Positions 24,313 through 35,720 of a stretch of DNA of 64,000 nt are shown here, one piece after another. The translations under genes and the position numbers were made by a program. This DNA is from Acanthosoma haemorrhoidale. Lineage: Eukaryota > Arthropoda > Insecta > Hemiptera > Acanthosomatidae. The notes beneath the pieces were generated by a model, which saw nothing but the letters and a program-made list of their open reading frames with translations, was not told the origin of the DNA and ran no database searches. Position 1 is the first letter of the stretch; each line of letters starts with the position of its first letter. The stretch covers positions 108,600,138 through 108,664,137 of the forward strand of contig OV884014.1 of the NCBI GenBank assembly GCA_930367205.1, given 5' to 3'.

Positions 24313-27300
24313 AAAGGGTTTAATCTAGCTAGATTCTAAGCTAGATGCTGAATGTGGGAATGACAGCGACACTACAGTAATAAATAAATAGCAAATAATA
24401 CCATGCTGTTAGCGATGAAAATTAATAAAGACCGTTTTTAACCTTACAAGTACCAGTTATCTCGTTTATATATCGATGGTTTACTGTTGAAAGTCTCTCA
24501 GCTAACACATATGCGCACTTAGCCATCGAAAGATGGTACAAAGTTTAACGAATGTTCATTAAAATAAATGTGACTTCTTGGAGGTCTATAGAACAGATTT
24601 TCGGAGATATGTTTAAATGATGAAGGAAGCTGATGTATGAGCGGAAGTCGGAGAATTAACGACTTTGGGCCCGATAGTCCCGGCTTAGCTTCCTAAGTAG
24701 CGCGGCCCGTAGTGTTCCCGCCTCTTTATTAACCGCCATAAAGTCACCATCAATCAGCTGGGAACTGAACCAGCCGGCCTTTATTGATGACCGCCTATAG
24801 AAAAATACCCTCTGTTGTCCAGGTCGTATATTACCCTCGTCCCACGGCCCCGTGGACATACTGTCGTGGAAATATGCGCAAAAGGGGAAAAAGGGGAAGA
24901 GATGGAGAAGAAAGAGACAGGATAAGCACAGGGAAGATATCTGCCGAATAGCCCTAATGAATCATGGTCAGGATAGCTCGTTAGTTTGAGGGGGGTCTGG
25001 GGGGGCACTTTTCCCCAAAAGGTTCTTTCTTTCTACTGCGGCCAGTGACCAGAGGCCACCGTCACGATTTATAGTCAACCCTTTCTGCTGTTTCAAAACG
25101 AAATTTTGTCCTAGTTTTAAACATGAGTATTGACTATGAACCTACTTAACAATTTAACTCATTTCAACATGTACGTATGGATTTATCATTCAATAACATT
25201 AAAAGTTTAATCAACCTGATTGTATCATATAGCCAAGCCAATGGAATACAAAAAAATAAATAAATATCAGAAATAGGACTATTTTTAATGATTTATTGGC
25301 GATTGATTAGTATCTGCAATATCTACCTCCTAGTTCAAGTTATCGGAAGTGATGGAGTCTCGTGATGGTGCTACTTACAGCACTTCCGATCTATCAAGGC
25401 CAAACTATCAGTTTTGATATTCCTCAATATATATACTGTTAACTCTAGATCTAACACCACCACAGTCGCAAATTGAATATTTTTCCGTTAGAGTTGTGAA
25501 TAAAAACTCGTATTTTATTCAATGTATTAACTTAATTGCGCAAGTGCACTCGGCAAAGTGAGTTATTAATATTAAATGAAAAAAATGTACCATACCTGCC
25601 CACTGTAGTATCATTAGTAATCAACTTATTTCCACTGATCAATTCCCCATTGGCGTTTATTCGAGCAAGAATTTTAATTACTGACTCTTAGTAGTCACTC
25701 GCAGCAAAATTAATTATAGCTCAATTCGTTGTTATTAAAATCAGTAATTTAGCTATTGCTTCAAAATTGCTGGAAGCATTCAAATATTCATTATTTTCAA
25801 CAGTTTAAATTATTCTAACTTCGTATTTATATAACGAAAAATACGAATATTTTCCCCGATATGAATCATAATTAGTCAATTTTTCTCTTGTAATTAATAA
25901 ATTAACATATCGAACAGAAGTGAAAAAATGTTTATTTACTGCTGTGTAAAATCGTGATGTAATTGTATTTTTAATGATTTGAAAGAATTCTCTTACAACA
26001 GTTCCTTACTCAAATTATTTTTCGACGATTTCTCAATATCGGAACGCATATATCAGTGAAAAGTTGAACTGCCTAACTTAACATGGTATACGTTCCTCTG
26101 CTAAAGAAAACTTATAATACATTTTTTTTGTTGAAAAACCTCTTTTCGGTGATGAAATGGTTTAAAATATAAAGCAATGGATTTTCGTCACAAATGTCTC
26201 TATGCATATTTAAAATAAAAAATTTGGCTTATAGTTGATATAAAAACAAAAAGGCGGTTGTGAGAATAATAAGGTTGAAGGCATAAATGATTTGCATGGA
26301 TGGTAAAATACACCGTTCCGCTTGAGGTCCGATGTAAATGGTGCGGTCTGCCGAAGTAGAACTGCTAAGTAAGAGGGAGTGCCGAGTTAGTATTGCGGAG
26401 TCGGACTTAGGCCAAGGAGGTCACTGGAAAGTAAGAGAAATCACTTACAAGGGTCTGCCCTAATAGGCAGTAATGAGGGGTGACCCCCGTCCAATCAGCT
26501 TCCCTATGCCGTATGGGGCTCACGTAGCCAAGGGGGCAGAGCCACCCGCCGCTGGAGATTCAGTTAGTGGAGGATCCAATACCATAACCGACTGGCCAGT
26601 TACCATAAGTAAAGATTCCATTCTCCAGCCCTTGTGTCCCGCTCGTTCCCTTTTATCCCTCGAGTGCTCCTCTTTTCCCATAATCGGGCTCCAGTATTGC
26701 CATATTGTTTTTAGGTCTTTACTAGCCTTCACTTTATACAGAATGGATCGATATTTTGAGCAAACGTGTCTCCTAGAATATTTTCATATCCTAAAAGAAT
26801 CTTATTTTCTAAAACGGATACAAACCAATTATGAACAAAGAACATGATGGAGAAATCGTTTGATAATTGCCTCTGATTATTTCGGTTCCAAAATACTACA
26901 TTTTATTTGTGTTATCAAATACGCATAATTGAAAATCACGTTTTCAATAAATAAAAGTAATTGTAAATAGGTTTCTTATAATGCTAACGAAAAGGACAGA
27001 ATTTTTTTTCACGTTTACTTTTAATTCATATTATAGGTTATCGTATGTCAACCAAATTTTGACCATATCACCAAAAACGATTAGTAAGTGCTGCACAAGC
27101 TAAAGCGAAACATACTAACCAGATTTGTATACTCACTATCGCAGTAAGATGAGTCGCTCCATTCTAGAAAGCCACGCCTCACCCCTTCACAACCCATCTG
27201 TTACTTGATACCTATGCATCAAAATCAAATAAGCCATACGTAGAGACAACATAGGCAATGCTCCTTATGTACATAAATAGAACATTATTAGGCCAAATGT

Positions 27301-28147
27301 ATGCATAATAATTGAAAAAACTATGTGAATAAAACACACTGTGAAGTAGTGACAATGATGCACGTGCAATCCATTTGATTCAGTAATTAAATTAATGTTT
27401 TGTCTAACCCTGATGGATACGTCTACATTGACAGGATTGAAAGGTTTTTATATTTCGGTCCTCAACTGGACTCAAAAGTGATGCTAACATCCAAATAAAC
27501 GGGCAAGCATAACTTTATTTGTAAATTATTGTTCTTAAATCGATTTTCGATTTATTTTATAAACCACTCGATCTTTTTTTTTTGGAGAGTTAATAACTCT
27601 TTTTAAAGAAAATTTCATGGTTGACGATGAAGTAATTACTAGCTACCAACTCGGCCTAAGTATGAAATGCGAACGGAAACACGGACTGAACATGTCTTAT
27701 TCCCTCTAGGGTCCAGGACAGCTCTCAACTATCTCCCCCTGCTCGATGAAGCTGAAGTCACTGCGTCTGGGAGGGCGATTAGGGCGGAGTTTAGCAAGGA
27801 CGGTGGAGTACGTGCGCTGGCTATGTGAGTGGGCCACTAACTACTTCAGAATCGAGAGCCGGGATAAGGTCCCCCCCCCCTCTGTCGTCTGACTGTCTGT
27901 CGATTCCAGGACCAGTGGCTATTAACGGACAGATCTATATGACAAATGGGAAATGACAATATCATTTTTTCAAGGGTCAAGGCTTCCACATCTGTAGTTG
28001 AGTGATGATCGGTTTCCTTTAAAAGACCATTTACAATATCTGTGCGAAAGAGAGGACATCAAATAGAAATGTTGCGAAAAAATGGGCGTGGACTACCCTC
28101 GAATGAATGAATGCCTTACGCTTTTGTGCGTTCAACAAACATTAATA
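24313..28147. other. Long spacer, no gene recognised
   Basis: Two GC-richer islands stand out. One is 24650-25015, with a minus frame of 67 codons and the tract GGGGGGTCTGGGGGGGC near 24990. The other is 26320-26720, with a plus frame of 124 codons starting at 26473. Neither translation shows a known domain and neither island has a second copy that I can see. They may be single copies of further repeat families. The rest is AT-rich, with a ten-base C run at 27871-27880. Confidence 0.45.
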
Positions 28148-28230
28148 CCACTCAATCTCCGAAGAGGATTGTAGGGATGTATGTGAATTGCAGTAGGATT
28201 AAGATATTTGGATAATTTTAAGTGTATATT
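28148..28230 (-). mobile_element. Small decayed fragment of the jockey LINE, minus strand
   Basis: CAATCTCCGAAGAGGATTGT and GGGATGTATGTGAATTGCAG align with the LINE block around its ORF end (TCTCCGAGGAGGATTATAGG and the following GGGATGAGTGGTGCAGTGCA in copies C and G). Several mismatches and small gaps separate them. The similarity fades after GGATAATTTTAAG. No tail or tail-adjacent UTR is present. Confidence 0.5.
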
Positions 28231-29689
28231 AAGTGTAATTTTAAAAATTTAGAGGGAATATATTGGCGGACAGTGGGCATATTAAAAGAGGGTTTGATCT
28301 AACCCTTCTTCGGATACCTTTGCACAAGACGATATCTGCCTAATCGAGTGTCCTGTAATAACGTACACAAGTAGGACAATCATACTATTTCTTGATCTTT
28401 ACTTCTTTGCCTTTCTCATATTATAATCGTTAAATGATAAACGCGAAAAAAAATACAATGAAATAAGAGCTGAAATAAAGTTAAAAGAATGAAATAGTAA
28501 GAAAATCGTTTTTAAAATCTGTAGGTCTACATCTTCATACTTGAAAGTGACCTTTGTGTCGTGCTTTCTCCAAGGTAATAGATATTTGTTATTCCGCCAA
28601 TTTGGAGATGTTCTCACTCAGAACAAGCCAGATTCCTATTTCGTCCTCATTTCACTGGTTTTTATCAAACCAAGGAACTTTTACGATCAACACTTTTCAT
28701 CGAAGTAAGTCCATTTAGTTTAAGAGGGAATATTCTTTAGTTTGGTCATAATTTATATTTACAAAACCATAAAGTGAATTAGCCTAGAGGTTTTGGAATT
28801 CTTTGCATTGTAGCAATGATATTTTAGTACTGCCAGGTTATAAGAGGATAGTCAGTTATGTCACATATATAATCTTATCATTAACAAATGTTTATCAGTA
28901 ACATCCTAAGGACTGTATCTCATAACTTGTAATCAGCTCTATTATAATTATCTTATCTTCCCTTCCCAGACCTCTATTCTAAATAACTGGTTCCCACGAC
29001 TTTTTCTGTCCGCGCCCTTTCCTAGTACCTAAGCTTTTCTACACAGATAATTAGTCCTTAGGCATAAGGTAGTTGTTGCTTTCTCATGGAACTCAGTTGC
29101 CGTTGAGCTCTCAGCTTGTAACCATATATAATTGTCCATTTGTGTTTTATACCAAATAAACTTTTTTTTTGAGTTATTGAGCTACAGAAATATAATTGTC
29201 TTCAATTATTGTTTTGAATTATAGTACAGCCTCTGGACGTCGCTGGTGTCAATATTGAAGACAAGTGGACTTGAATGGAGGAGAACCCCCCCCCCACCTC
29301 CTATAATCCTCTTTTCAGTTCTCATAAAAGTCTGGAAATAATAACTTGTGGAGAAAGTCTTCGTCATTTCGACAGGTTTCGCTGTTTACTATGCTGAGTA
29401 TGAGAGTTATATTTGTTCCATGTTGCCAGGCATTAGTTATCTCTTTCTATAAATAAACCGTTTTTTTTCCTGTTTAATATATTGTATCCCTTTCTGTGAA
29501 CAACAAACTGTAAAATAGTTAAACACACATTCGTGATTAGGTATTAAGTGAATTCTTCACCTCCTAAGGCACTCATTCAAACTAACACCCGTATGTTTCT
29601 TCAGGCAAGATCTATTACTATGCTAACTTGTAATAATTATAAGGGTTATTAATTAGTGAGAATTAATGTTAGTGTCGGGAAATGTCACT
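28231..29689. other. Spacer, no gene recognised
   Basis: AT-rich, with a ten-base C run at 29286-29295. No frame above 72 codons and no repeat match. Confidence 0.55.
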
Positions 29690-29830
29690 AGTGGTGCCTG
29701 ATCACCTAGCACTGGTGACAAGTGTGGATTGTTCGAGTTAATAACATATCTGACTCCATTTACGATAGGTAGGTGCCCCGACAATGCACTATGTTCAAAA
29801 GGTACAGAGGATTCATAAAGAATAAGTCAA
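29690..29830 (+). repeat. Family B repeat, short partial copy
   Basis: The block ATCTGACTCCATTTACGATA at about 29748, followed by GTGCCCCGACAATGCACTAT, matches the 5' third of family B at 41600 and 47530. TGTCGGGAAATG at 29693 resembles the TGTCGG start of the other copies. Similarity is lost after TTCAAAAGGTACAGAGG, so this copy is truncated or decayed on its right. Confidence 0.65.
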
Positions 29831-30749
29831 AGTTTCAGAGTTGAACAGAAGCAAGTATCACGAGGAACGGGCGCGAAAAGACTGACTGTCTGGGGTTAGC
29901 CTCCTCCGTTAAATATCCCACGCCTCCTCGGAGGGGCTGAACAAAAAGGTTGCTTAGTGCCTGCGAGATCCTAACATGTGGTGAGGAGCATGCCGATTCT
30001 CCGTAATCTGTAACCACTTAGCTTGTTGTGGTTTACATGTGCCAAGGGTCCCGCAGGCCTGGGCTGTAAGGGTCTCTCTAATTTATGACTGACAGTCGTC
30101 GTCCCGTCTCATGTTACTTGCTTCTGCGTTTTCTTTATTGCTAAAAGATTTATAATAATTTACTTCTGTTTATAATATATCTGCAATAGTATAGGGTGAT
30201 TTCCCTAAATACTAAGAACCGCCACAGTTAGTTTTATGTATTTATAGTTCTGTATAGTAGTTTTATGTATGATAGTAGCTTATTCTCAAGAGGTTCGATC
30301 TAAGTGACACGTTTGTTTAACGTCCTCGTTATCTATAACACTGTGGACTGTGAACTTCAGCCGCAACCGACCTCTGTAGGACCACCCAGGTCACTTGATG
30401 GGAATATGTTGCATCATAAAGTTGCCCTACATCATTCGGGCATTGGCATCCAACAACCTTTAAAACATCTCCCGAAGTACATTAAAGCAATTGAAGAAAT
30501 ACATATCACATGCTGAAGGTCTGTCGTTAGTTTAGTAGTCTTTGTTCTTCAATAACATGACGAAATAGTCGGCGGCAGCAGTAGGGAACTCCAGAACTTC
30601 CTGATTGAAGATTCACAAGTCTGCAAAGTTGATTGTATAGTATAATTGGTAATGCATGAATGAGTTCTGATGGAAAATCTAATGATACATTTTTCATAAG
30701 CAAAAGGAAATTTTCACTTTTATTAATATTCATTTTTCTTTCATTTCAG
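29831..30749. other. Spacer, no gene recognised
   Basis: The plus frame 30304-30516 includes MLHHKVALHHSGIGIQQPLK, which looks more protein-like than its surroundings and begins just after a possible acceptor (CTCTGTAG at about 30380). I do not recognise it and it may be chance. Confidence 0.4.
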
Positions 30750-30809
30750 GACAGATGTCAAGAAGGCCCTCGAACGGAATTCCTTTCCTGTTTGAAGATT
30801 TTAATTTGG
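30750..30809 (+). other. Candidate 60-nt internal exon flanked by consensus splice sites
   Basis: A textbook acceptor, TTTTTCTTTCATTTCAG ending at 30749, and a textbook donor, GTATGT at 30810-30815, bracket exactly 60 bases. Two of three frames are open. One of them reads QMSRRPSNGIPFLFEDFNL, which has plausible protein composition; the other reads DRCQEGPRTEFLSCLKILIW. There is no neighbouring exon I can join and no known domain. Splice-like signals also arise by chance in AT-rich DNA, so this stays a candidate. Confidence 0.25.
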
Positions 30810-30967
30810 GTATGTAGTACATATTACATATGTTTTGTAAAATATGGCACATCTATTAGCATTATTACTGTTATCTATAACTAGGATTGTTTGAACTTAA
30901 TAAAAGAAAATCATTGCATTTCTAAATTAAAAAAAAAAAAAAGTGAATACATATTTTTTACCTGAAA

Positions 30968-31152
30968 TTTATTAAAGTTGCTTAATACATGCCTTCCATA
31001 GGAAGAAAACCAAATCCTCGTAAAAATACAACTCTGATGGAATTCCGATAAAGTACTTTGAGATTACCAAAGAGTTTTCCATCTGCTGACTTAAAAGTTG
31101 GCCACGCCGCAGGGTTGCCCACGTAAAGTTTTCGGCTTCCTCTACACTCGAC
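30968..31152 (-). other. Candidate terminal coding exon, minus strand
   Basis: Read on the minus strand, a pyrimidine-bearing acceptor (TTCCGCCCCCAG, AG at 31154-31153) is followed by 160-180 bases open in two frames. One frame ends at 30982 (contains KLYVGNPAAWPTFKSADGK and FLRGFGFLPMEGMY*). The other ends at 30972 (contains VEEAENFTWATLRRGQL and FYEDLVFFLWKACIKQL*). A canonical AATAAA lies at 30973-30968, overlapping the second stop. Composition is markedly more protein-like than nearby random frames. I cannot assign a family. It lies on the opposite strand to the 30750 candidate, so at most one is likely to belong to a given gene. Confidence 0.3.
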
Positions 31153-31175
31153 CTGGGGGCGGAATAAATACATCT

Positions 31176-33002
31176 CCGGGTAAGGCGAAAAAAAATATAC
31201 TCAAGCAGCCAAGAGAAAAAATGGAGATAAAAGACACAACAAGTCTACGATAAGGAAAAAGACAATCATGGCAGTCTTAACTGATTAACTGATACAATCG
31301 CTATATTGCAGTCTAATTTTTTTGCTCTGGAAACTTAGTTAGTTTTATAACAAAAATAAACAAATATGGCCCTTATATTATAGTGTAGTTAAGATACCTC
31401 CCCCGTGATAAAAAAAATATACCGTTGAACCTCTAGTAAGATCGCAAAAAGTTTAAGAGCATTTTATGCTACAAGTCCCTTTTTGTGAAACCGTTTCCCT
31501 TTGAAGTGCCATGCTCTTCTCGTCAACCACGTCTAAAGAAGAACCATGCGAATTGGCTAATTCCAGCTACTGGCCCGGTCTGTAGAAATTTGCATTATTT
31601 CTCAACCAGTCAACTTGCTGTAACCTAAACCTTGTTTGTTCTGGTTAGGGGAAACCTCGTTGAAGTAAATAACCAAATAGTAAAGTTACCTACGAGATAT
31701 AAAATGTCAAACACCACTTTGGGATCAAATAACCTAACTAAGTTAAATTGCTTATCAGCCACAATATTCTTTCATCTGGCTATAAATTTTATTAAATAAT
31801 CTAACAGGTTGTATGTAGTTAGATAATATGCAATGTTATAACTAATCAACAGAGTTCATTCCAATAATTGAAATAGGGAAATATTGTAATCGTGAGCCGA
31901 AGAAAAATAATTTGTTAAGTATCCATCACGAACCCAAACAGGAAATATATTTAAAAGTGTACTATCATAATTGGGAATATTTTTTGAATACGAATTCTGA
32001 TTGTACCGCAATACAAATATTATGTATTGTAGCTTGGCTGTGATGACAATGTAAATAAATAAATAACTATTTCGGTCGGAATATTCGCTTACAATCAATA
32101 ATCGGCGAATCGTATTCATTAGCAGCGAGTACACACATTCACTACTCTACCCTCATTTGTACCTTTGGCTTCATTTCATTTTACTTTCCCGAGTGGAACT
32201 GTCTAAACCCGACGATTGACATTAGCACAACTAACAGCTGCTTAAGCCGATTGGAAATAACTAACAATATCGTTTCATTTCCAATTGTACGTTACTAGAA
32301 AGAAACTGACAAAAGAAGTAAATCTGTTTCTGAGTTGTATTAGTAACCAGAGAAGGCAATGATGTTTTGGCAACGCTTCAAGTGGTGTTTACCCAGAAAC
32401 ATCATTTCATCTTTCATTCTTACGTACAAATGAAAACAACGGGTTCTGTTTTGAGAAAAGATAATCTAGAAACATATCTCTAAAACGAAATTGAAGAAAA
32501 GTAACTGCGAAATATTAGTCAAAACTATTAAGCTTCTTGATTAGAAATTAATCAGCTTGGAAATTGTTTCAATATTACTTCTCATAAATTATAGCGGTGA
32601 TGGAATCCTTTGAGATCGATACCGAGCTGAAATCGATTTATTCTCGATTAACTGCTCCGTTAATAGTTGGGATAAAATATCAACTTTCTTTATTCGAACA
32701 GTTTTTCTTAACCCCGCTTTAATTACCACTCAATTGTGGAATGTTTTACAATTGGTGTAAAATTATACCAATTGACGGTTACAATGAAAATATAACTTTG
32801 TTGGCTTAAGTGGATAAATTCTCAGTTGGTTTGATCACTCGAGCAAGGTCAATGTTTCCTACACAATGTTGAAAAAATTAAAATTTCTAATCAATAATAA
32901 AGTAATGTTTCTTTTGGGTATAACGATTTTCTGCGATATGATGAAATGTATGTGTAGTTTCGTTAATAGTTACCGGAGGTCAGTGATGTGATTTATTGCC
33001 AT
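31176..33002. other. AT-rich stretch, no gene recognised
   Basis: No frame above 92 codons and none with recognisable motifs. No repeat match within the window. Confidence 0.55.
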
Positions 33003-33245
33003 ATAAGTTAGTTTTAAGTTTGATCAAAAAGGTGAGCCCCATCATATTTATTAGAGTCAGTTCAGTCCAGTCAAGTATAATGTGTATCATTATACTTGTT
33101 TATCCCATTGTATAATATTTATAAAATAACAAAACCTGTATATAATGTAGCGATGCTACAGGAAATACAAAAATAATTTGTAAATAGATTCGCCTGAGGA
33201 TCTATAATTGTATGTAATTATCTGTAAAATTAATAAAGGGCCTAT
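33003..33245 (+). repeat. Family A interspersed repeat, copy 3 (5'-truncated)
   Basis: It matches 89-320 of copy 1 from ATAAGTTAGTTTTAAGTTTG to the end, but lacks the left 90 bases, so it is shorter at the 5' side like a truncated retroposon. This copy keeps the best secondary-structure signals. A perfect 11-bp stem lies at 33072-33098 (CAAGTATAATG, loop TGTAT, CATTATACTTG). TGTAGC(GAT)GCTACA lies at 33146-33160. A 7-bp stem with one wobble lies at 33185-33204 around loop GCCTGA. It ends AATTAATAAAGGGCC, giving an AATAAA signal. Confidence 0.78.
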
Positions 33246-35450
33246 ACAAAAATAAAGATGTGATTTAATTTTAAAAGGAAGGTCATCTTCACTCGGTGGC
33301 TATTGTTGACCTAGATTTCAGGTTTTAACAGGTAACCTTTACAGGTAACACTGCATTCCTCTCTTCGCGTATGAATATCTTTAGGTTATAATTAAACAAT
33401 TATATTGAACTATATAGGTAAAATGTGGAAATATTAACACTGAATTTCCTTTATATAGTTCATTTTTTGTTTATATGATACGGCTGACAGCTAAACAGTT
33501 AGGGAGTATGTGACTTTATTAGACCCTCGTAAATAGCTCTGACCAACTGAAAGGGTGTTTGTCCGTCACTTCCTGACAGAACTCTTGGACTCATGGGTAG
33601 GACGTTGTACCATTGACGGTGGTACTGGAGTCTGCATAGAAGTGTTGTTAGCCTTGATCATTGAAGTTTAACTAATATTGTACCACAGCCGTTGCCGATT
33701 GATTTTAATACCGTGCCATATTTACAGCAAATGAAATTCAATATGCTATTTTAAATATCCCTTTGAAGAAAATTCAATAGTTAAGACCAAATATTTACCA
33801 GTGTTTTTTTTTTATCATAAAATTGTCATATTTATAATAAAATAGTAATATATTCATTTTGATATCTCTATTAAAATAAAATAATGATTACATCTACCAA
33901 GCGTAATTGTAGTTTTGTTCATTTTCTCAATCTATAGTATTTTTCTTTTTGTTTGATAAAATATAGTTATTTATTTCTCAAGCACATTTATTCACATTAA
34001 TTTTGTATATTAATATGAATAATTAGAAGTTTTAATTAATAATTAAGGATATGGAACAAATGTTTTTTTACCATCTAGCAACGGACTTTTCTATTCATTT
34101 CTCAAGTATTGTCAATATTTATAAAGGGCTGAATGTGTTATGATGCTAGTGGATAGGAAGCGATAAGCTAGCTTCATGACGCCCTTCGGAAGACCGTTTC
34201 TTGCCATATCTTACAAATTTTTCCCCCTTGCCTACATACTTAAGCCTAAATTTGATGTTGGAGTAATATTATATATTCCATGTACAGTTTGAGGTTTATT
34301 TACACACTTCGTGTTTAACCCTTCTCGGGAAAACTTTCTTCGTATGCCAAGTGATAGACACAAGTTTCCCGGCCGATAAGCCCGTTCAGACTTTTTATAG
34401 CTGTAGATACAGATCGGAGAGCTATACGACTTTAAGATTTAATATTTTAATAAGGTATTAATGCATATTAACTGCGGCAGTGTAGCCGTGCGCGGAGTTG
34501 GCCAAGTGTCGCTGGAGTTATTGCGCACTTACAGAACTCCCCCCGACTCCGAGCGGAAGCTCTTTAAGTAAACTTCGTCACAACTGCAATTAAACTGGAA
34601 TATATCCAAGAGTGAGTACCCGAGAAACTGTTCCAGGCCCTTAGCTAATAGTTCGAAAATACTAAATTAAAAATATAAAAAAACTAATCAATTTAATTAA
34701 TAAAACGGTAATTTTCGCCATTTTCGCTAGAAAATTATCGTTTGTTTACTTGTTAATAGTTTCTGAGCAAGGAATGTAAAATATGAACATTTAGTTAGAC
34801 CCGCATTCATATTATATCAAACTCAACTTCTAAATTACGGCGAGTCCATAGACATGCAATTTTATTTGAAGTGAATGTTAAGGGTGAAGGCTTGGATTAT
34901 AGAACTGCGGAAAACTGTACAGTGATAGTCTCCAAGTAGTGGAGTACTGGTACTCCGTGCAGTCCACTAATTCCTATTGGACCAATAAATATAAAATTTT
35001 GTCAACAAAGACAAAATCAAAAGACGTTTGATTCTTGAAATCAAAATATAACTCAAACTTTTTAACTAGTTAAATTTCTTAGATTTATCACTAGGGAAAA
35101 CACTCATATTTAAGTAAGATAAGGTAACCTGGTATTGAACATAAAATCTCCTTTTTTGTCATATTTCGACTATAAAGTGCATATATTATTGGTTTAAATC
35201 GACCTTCGGAGCTGAATATACACTTCATGAATAATGAATGAACCCGTGAATATATTTCATTATTTGCGGCCAATCGTCGACAACTAAGGGATCTTGAAAT
35301 CTAATTGCTAACTTTCTCATAAAAAAATTAAGGTTGCTATTTGTATTCGATCCCGTCAAGGGAATATTATTATATATATTATGAAATAAGGGAAATCAAT
35401 CTGAAAATAAAATAGATATAAATAATGATAATATTCTTCAACAACTACTT
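33246..35450. other. Spacer, no gene recognised
   Basis: Mostly AT-rich. A GC-richer patch at 34490-34560 (GTGCGCGGAGTTGGCCAAG) has no visible partner. No frame above 60 codons. Confidence 0.55.
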
Positions 35451-35720
35451 TATTATGATAAAATTACAATCTGCATTGGGCAATGGTAATTGTGATAAAT
35501 GATTTCATTCATAACATATTTACAATTTTCATTCACTCTCTCATTCTTACAGTATTTACAAACAGCCCAGAGACCACCCACGTCCATATTGTTGTCACCT
35601 CCCTCGCATGCGAAAGAGGAAGCGGATTGTTGGGAAGTCCCCCACGCTTCTCCGTCAGCCGCGTCAGTGGATAAGACCCAGCAGAGGCTGACCAAGAGCG
35701 AGAGAGCCACAGACACTCGA
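35451..35720 (-). mobile_element. Jockey LINE copy F, 3' UTR only, minus strand
   Basis: Reading the minus strand, this starts near 35720 in the middle of the UTR (GAGTGTCTGTGGCTCTCTCG) and runs to the complete 3' end (CCCAATGCAGATTGTAATTT, ending ATCATAATAAAG near 35451). It contains no reverse transcriptase codons. The plus-strand frame over it (35499-35858) is the antisense frame discussed in the findings. That frame continues past the insertion edge into unrelated sequence. Confidence 0.9.

Noticed and set aside
26473..26847. 124-codon plus-strand gene in a GC-richer island
   Set aside because: No domain, and the opposite strand is open as well. The island may be a repeat but I could not match it to another copy.
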